Both the position numbers and the translations under genes were made by a program. Source: a virus. From it: a DNA stretch of 33,137 nt. Position 1 is the stretch's first letter. The number at the start of each line of letters is the position of its first letter. Location of the stretch: positions 1-33,137 of IMG/VR virus record IMGVR_UViG_3300048589_000943; one strand, 5' to 3'. Shown piece after piece: positions 32,401 to 33,137 of this stretch. A model generated the notes under the pieces. The model worked only from the letters and a program-made list of their open reading frames with translations. It searched no databases and was not told the DNA's origin.

Positions 32401-32656
32401 CCCGCCTCGCTCTGAGCCAGCCCTGAACTTGTCAGACCTGAAGGCTGTTCTCGATCGACCCGCCTTGTTGCCTCGTGGCACAGAAGCAGTAAAGCTTGAC
32501 GCGAAGGACTATAGGTTCACCGATGGTTTCTTGCCTCAAGCGGTGCGCGTGACAACCGATCGGGAATTCTATGAGCTTCACTCGGAAAGTGTCGAGCTTT
32601 GGACTCCTGGCAGCCCAACGTTTCCCGATCTTGCTATGTATCGGAGGACGACTTGA
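29492..32656 (+). CDS. PLD-domain SNF2-family helicase, defence cassette
   Basis: This 1054-residue protein joins an N-terminal phospholipase-D-like domain to an SNF2/DEAH helicase. The PLD motif IFHEKTGIIEDKTGDRLAFN has His144 and Lys146, followed by Gly162-Ser163-Ile164-Asn165. Helicase motifs are Walker A EVGLGKTVQAG (Lys333), DEAH at 441-444, motif III LLTATPLQVH and the late block TDAAAEGLNFQFCGALINYD plus QRIGRIDRLGQ near residue 865. The PLD domain is a candidate nuclease and the motor may translocate on or remodel DNA. TTG 29492 overlaps the methyltransferase stop and has GGAGGAGG upstream. It is the last gene of the cassette. In DISARM related activities are on separate PLD and helicase proteins. 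Confidence 0.9.
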   Translation: MSLLRDTAWRLKYTPDDGDLIRLFYVPALRSATRYDRLTGYFSSRALALAARGIEGLVLNNGKMRLIVGCTLGEEDVEAIERGEALRDAVERTIQRMPPLTGDPRTVDALELVAWMVAQGYLDVKLAVPCDANRRPIRDDSIFHEKTGIIEDKTGDRLAFNGSINETEYGWTRNWESFNAFTSWNDGPRVDDEEASFAKLWANQAKRAITLDVPTALREQLLTFLPDPEQLPKRMQEHDDEGKEDIGARSAVRRTGQGDPTAPSAAPVLSIDEERQAVWERIANAANDPNGGDRVGEATSAVVPWPHQVRAFHRLYDQWPPKLLIADEVGLGKTVQAGLLLRQSWLSGRVKRALVLAPKNVCRQWQIELREKFNLNWPIYDGHRLVWYRSPARDHSAEKAVSRDEWHREPFVIMSSHLARRRERQTEILDSADPWDLVVLDEAHHARTKGAGTAQAKGSNRLLQLMRLLKRRTEGLVLLTATPLQVHATELWDLLDLLGVPPEWSSDAFVRFFSEVAKEPVSNDGLDWLAALFRAHEAHFGEIPWESAQGKTGLSGLKTKKVLRALRDNAATPRRQLSQEERRAALTILKKATPVSALVSRHTRELLRKYFKAGKLSTPVATRQVEDRFIPLSQEERDLYRQVETYISQTYNASAADARNAVGFVMTIYRRRLASSFHALRMTMEKRRGGVGDVLSAADEARIDENVADQVEAGEEIDAESVSEDERRALAFEEVETIDEIVEEIGRLPTDTKAVHLSNVLGELKASGYSQVMVFTQFTDTMDYLRDQVVAAGYSVMCFSGRGGEVQGSDRAWSLISRDEVKRRFKEGRAEILVCTDAAAEGLNFQFCGALINYDMPWNPMRVEQRIGRIDRLGQRFSDIRIVNLHYEDTVEADVYRALRSRISVFESVVGGLQPILTRLPKLIEETVLSKATTDDARRDEALGRLEAELSLGEGTSIDLDDFSDEELTFPPRSEPALNLSDLKAVLDRPALLPRGTEAVKLDAKDYRFTDGFLPQAVRVTTDREFYELHSESVELWTPGSPTFPDLAMYRRTT

Positions 32657-32712
32657 CCGTCTTGCTCTCAGTTGTGGATCGCAAGAACCAGCGGCTGAGG
32701 CGGGGTTTCCGG

Positions 32713-32729
32713 GTCAACAATAGGTCAAC
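32713..32729 (+). repeat. GTCAAC-N5-GTCAAC direct repeat left of the att site
   Basis: GTCAAC at 32713-32718 and 32724-32729, spaced by 11 bases, lies in the 216-base gap between the helicase stop and the tRNA remnant. That gap holds no gene that I can support. The site may be an integrase or excisionase arm site. Confidence 0.5.
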
Positions 32730-32872
32730 CTGCCGACCTACCTCGTTCACGGTTTGAGCTACAGCGGCTTCCGTCGGCTGCGGTTGAGAGCGGTGAGGTA
32801 ATCAAGCGAGATCAACGGGTTGGCGCGTAAGTGGTTGAAATCTAAGGGTCCGATGTTCTCCTTTTGGTCCGC

Positions 32873-32917
32873 CTCATAACCTGAAGGCCGCAGGTTCAAA
32901 TCCTGCCCCCGCAACCA
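32873..32917 (+). pseudogene. 3' half of initiator tRNA-Met (CAU), likely right attachment site of the element
   Basis: From 32873 the sequence matches the anticodon loop (CTCATAA), the 3' anticodon stem, an intact T arm (GCAGG TTCAAAT CCTGC) and the acceptor 3' strand ending in CCA. The 5' half does not fit: the bases before the loop cannot pair with the 3' anticodon stem. This is the mark left by a tyrosine integrase recombining within the anticodon region. The intact gene should lie at the other end of the element, beyond position 1. Confidence 0.8.
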
Positions 32918-32946
32918 AAAATCTCAAATATATCAGTTACTTCAAA

Positions 32947-32970
32947 GCCGAGCACAACGCTCGGCTTTTG
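32947..32970 (+). terminator. Rho-independent terminator after the tRNA remnant
   Basis: GCCGAGC at 32947-32953 pairs perfectly with GCTCGGC at 32959-32965 around ACAAC, followed by TTTTGT. This would be the original tRNA gene's terminator, now serving the cassette side. Confidence 0.8.
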
Positions 32971-32985
32971 TCGTTCCAAATTCTT

Positions 32986-33002
32986 GTCAACACCTGGTCA
33001 AC
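32986..33002 (+). repeat. GTCAAC-N5-GTCAAC direct repeat right of the att site
   Basis: GTCAAC at 32986-32991 and 32997-33002 repeats the architecture and 11-base spacing of 32713-32729 on the other side of the tRNA remnant. It may be part of the attachment-site complex. Confidence 0.45.
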
Positions 33003-33054
33003 GTTTTTCGAGGCCCCCTGCGACGGGGCGGATAATCGTCGCTAGAGGCATCCG

Positions 33055-33137
33055 TCACTTCGGAAGATCCTCCCGAAACCGGTCCATCTGGTGCATCCGC
33101 TCATGCAGGATCGTCACGATGCCGACGTCCCCGTTCG
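33055..33137 (-). CDS. ParE-like toxin, C-terminal end (cut by window edge)
   Basis: The last 26 codons of a minus-strand gene end at TGA 33055-33057 and read NGDVGIVTILHERMHQMDRF, then REDLPK. The ILHERMHQMDRF block is typical of the C-terminus of RelE/ParE-superfamily toxins of type II toxin-antitoxin pairs. The rest, and its antitoxin, are outside the window. It lies beyond the att remnant, so it likely belongs to the flanking chromosome or to another element in the same tRNA hotspot. Confidence 0.55.
   Translation of the reverse strand, partial: NGDVGIVTILHERMHQMDRFREDLPK

Noticed and set aside
32873-32917. Functional tRNA gene at the right edge
   Set aside because: Only the 3' half is present; the sequence before the anticodon loop cannot form the 5' anticodon stem.

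Overview
The window looks like a lambda-like siphovirus prophage of a GC-rich alphaproteobacterium (Rhodobacter/Paracoccus-type). The evidence is the high-GC codon use of most genes, the protein families seen (prohead protease/capsid fusion, DUF2190, lambda-type portal, gpA terminase) and a 3' half of an initiator-tRNA gene of alphaproteobacterial type at the right edge. The organism is inferred, not proven.

Minus-strand structural block (1-13.9 kb, transcribed right to left): terminase small and large subunits, gpW-like joiner, lambda-type portal, prohead protease/major capsid fusion, DUF2190 decoration protein, head-tail connector, gp10-like protein, then tail terminator, tail tube, tail assembly chaperone and the start of the tape measure. 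The chaperone carries a lambda G/GT-type -1 slippery heptamer, GGGAAAC, in the correct phase. Between the gp10-like gene and the tail terminator lie an IS5-family insertion sequence and a lower-GC two-gene cargo: a methyltransferase/PLD-like fusion followed by a nucleotidyltransferase-like protein.

Early and middle block (13.9-20.4 kb): three small plus-strand genes of unknown function face a minus-strand operon that runs from an excisionase-like HTH protein through a winged-helix replication-like protein, a DUF6362-like protein, a ParB-domain protein, a DNA methyltransferase and a PLP-fold protein to a PD-(D/E)xK nuclease. The winged-helix gene has a repeat cluster plus AT-rich stretch inside it, as in the lambda O gene and its origin.

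Integration and cargo block (20.4-32.9 kb): an unknown regulator-like gene and a tyrosine integrase on the plus strand, then a cassette of RHH regulator, DUF499 ATPase, unknown 148-aa protein, DUF1156 DNA methyltransferase and PLD-SNF2 helicase. It belongs to a known class of predicted or anti-phage-associated DUF499/DUF1156 clusters. It sits between the integrase and the right attachment site, so it is probably cargo of the element. A duplicated ~50-bp element lies in the same orientation and at a similar distance in front of both int and the xis-like gene. TCAAC-N6-TCAAC repeats occur upstream of the xis-like gene and on both sides of the att site.

Right of the att remnant lies flanking chromosome: the tRNA terminator and the 3' end of a ParE-like toxin gene. 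The left end of the prophage, its lysis genes and an obvious CI-type repressor are not in the window.
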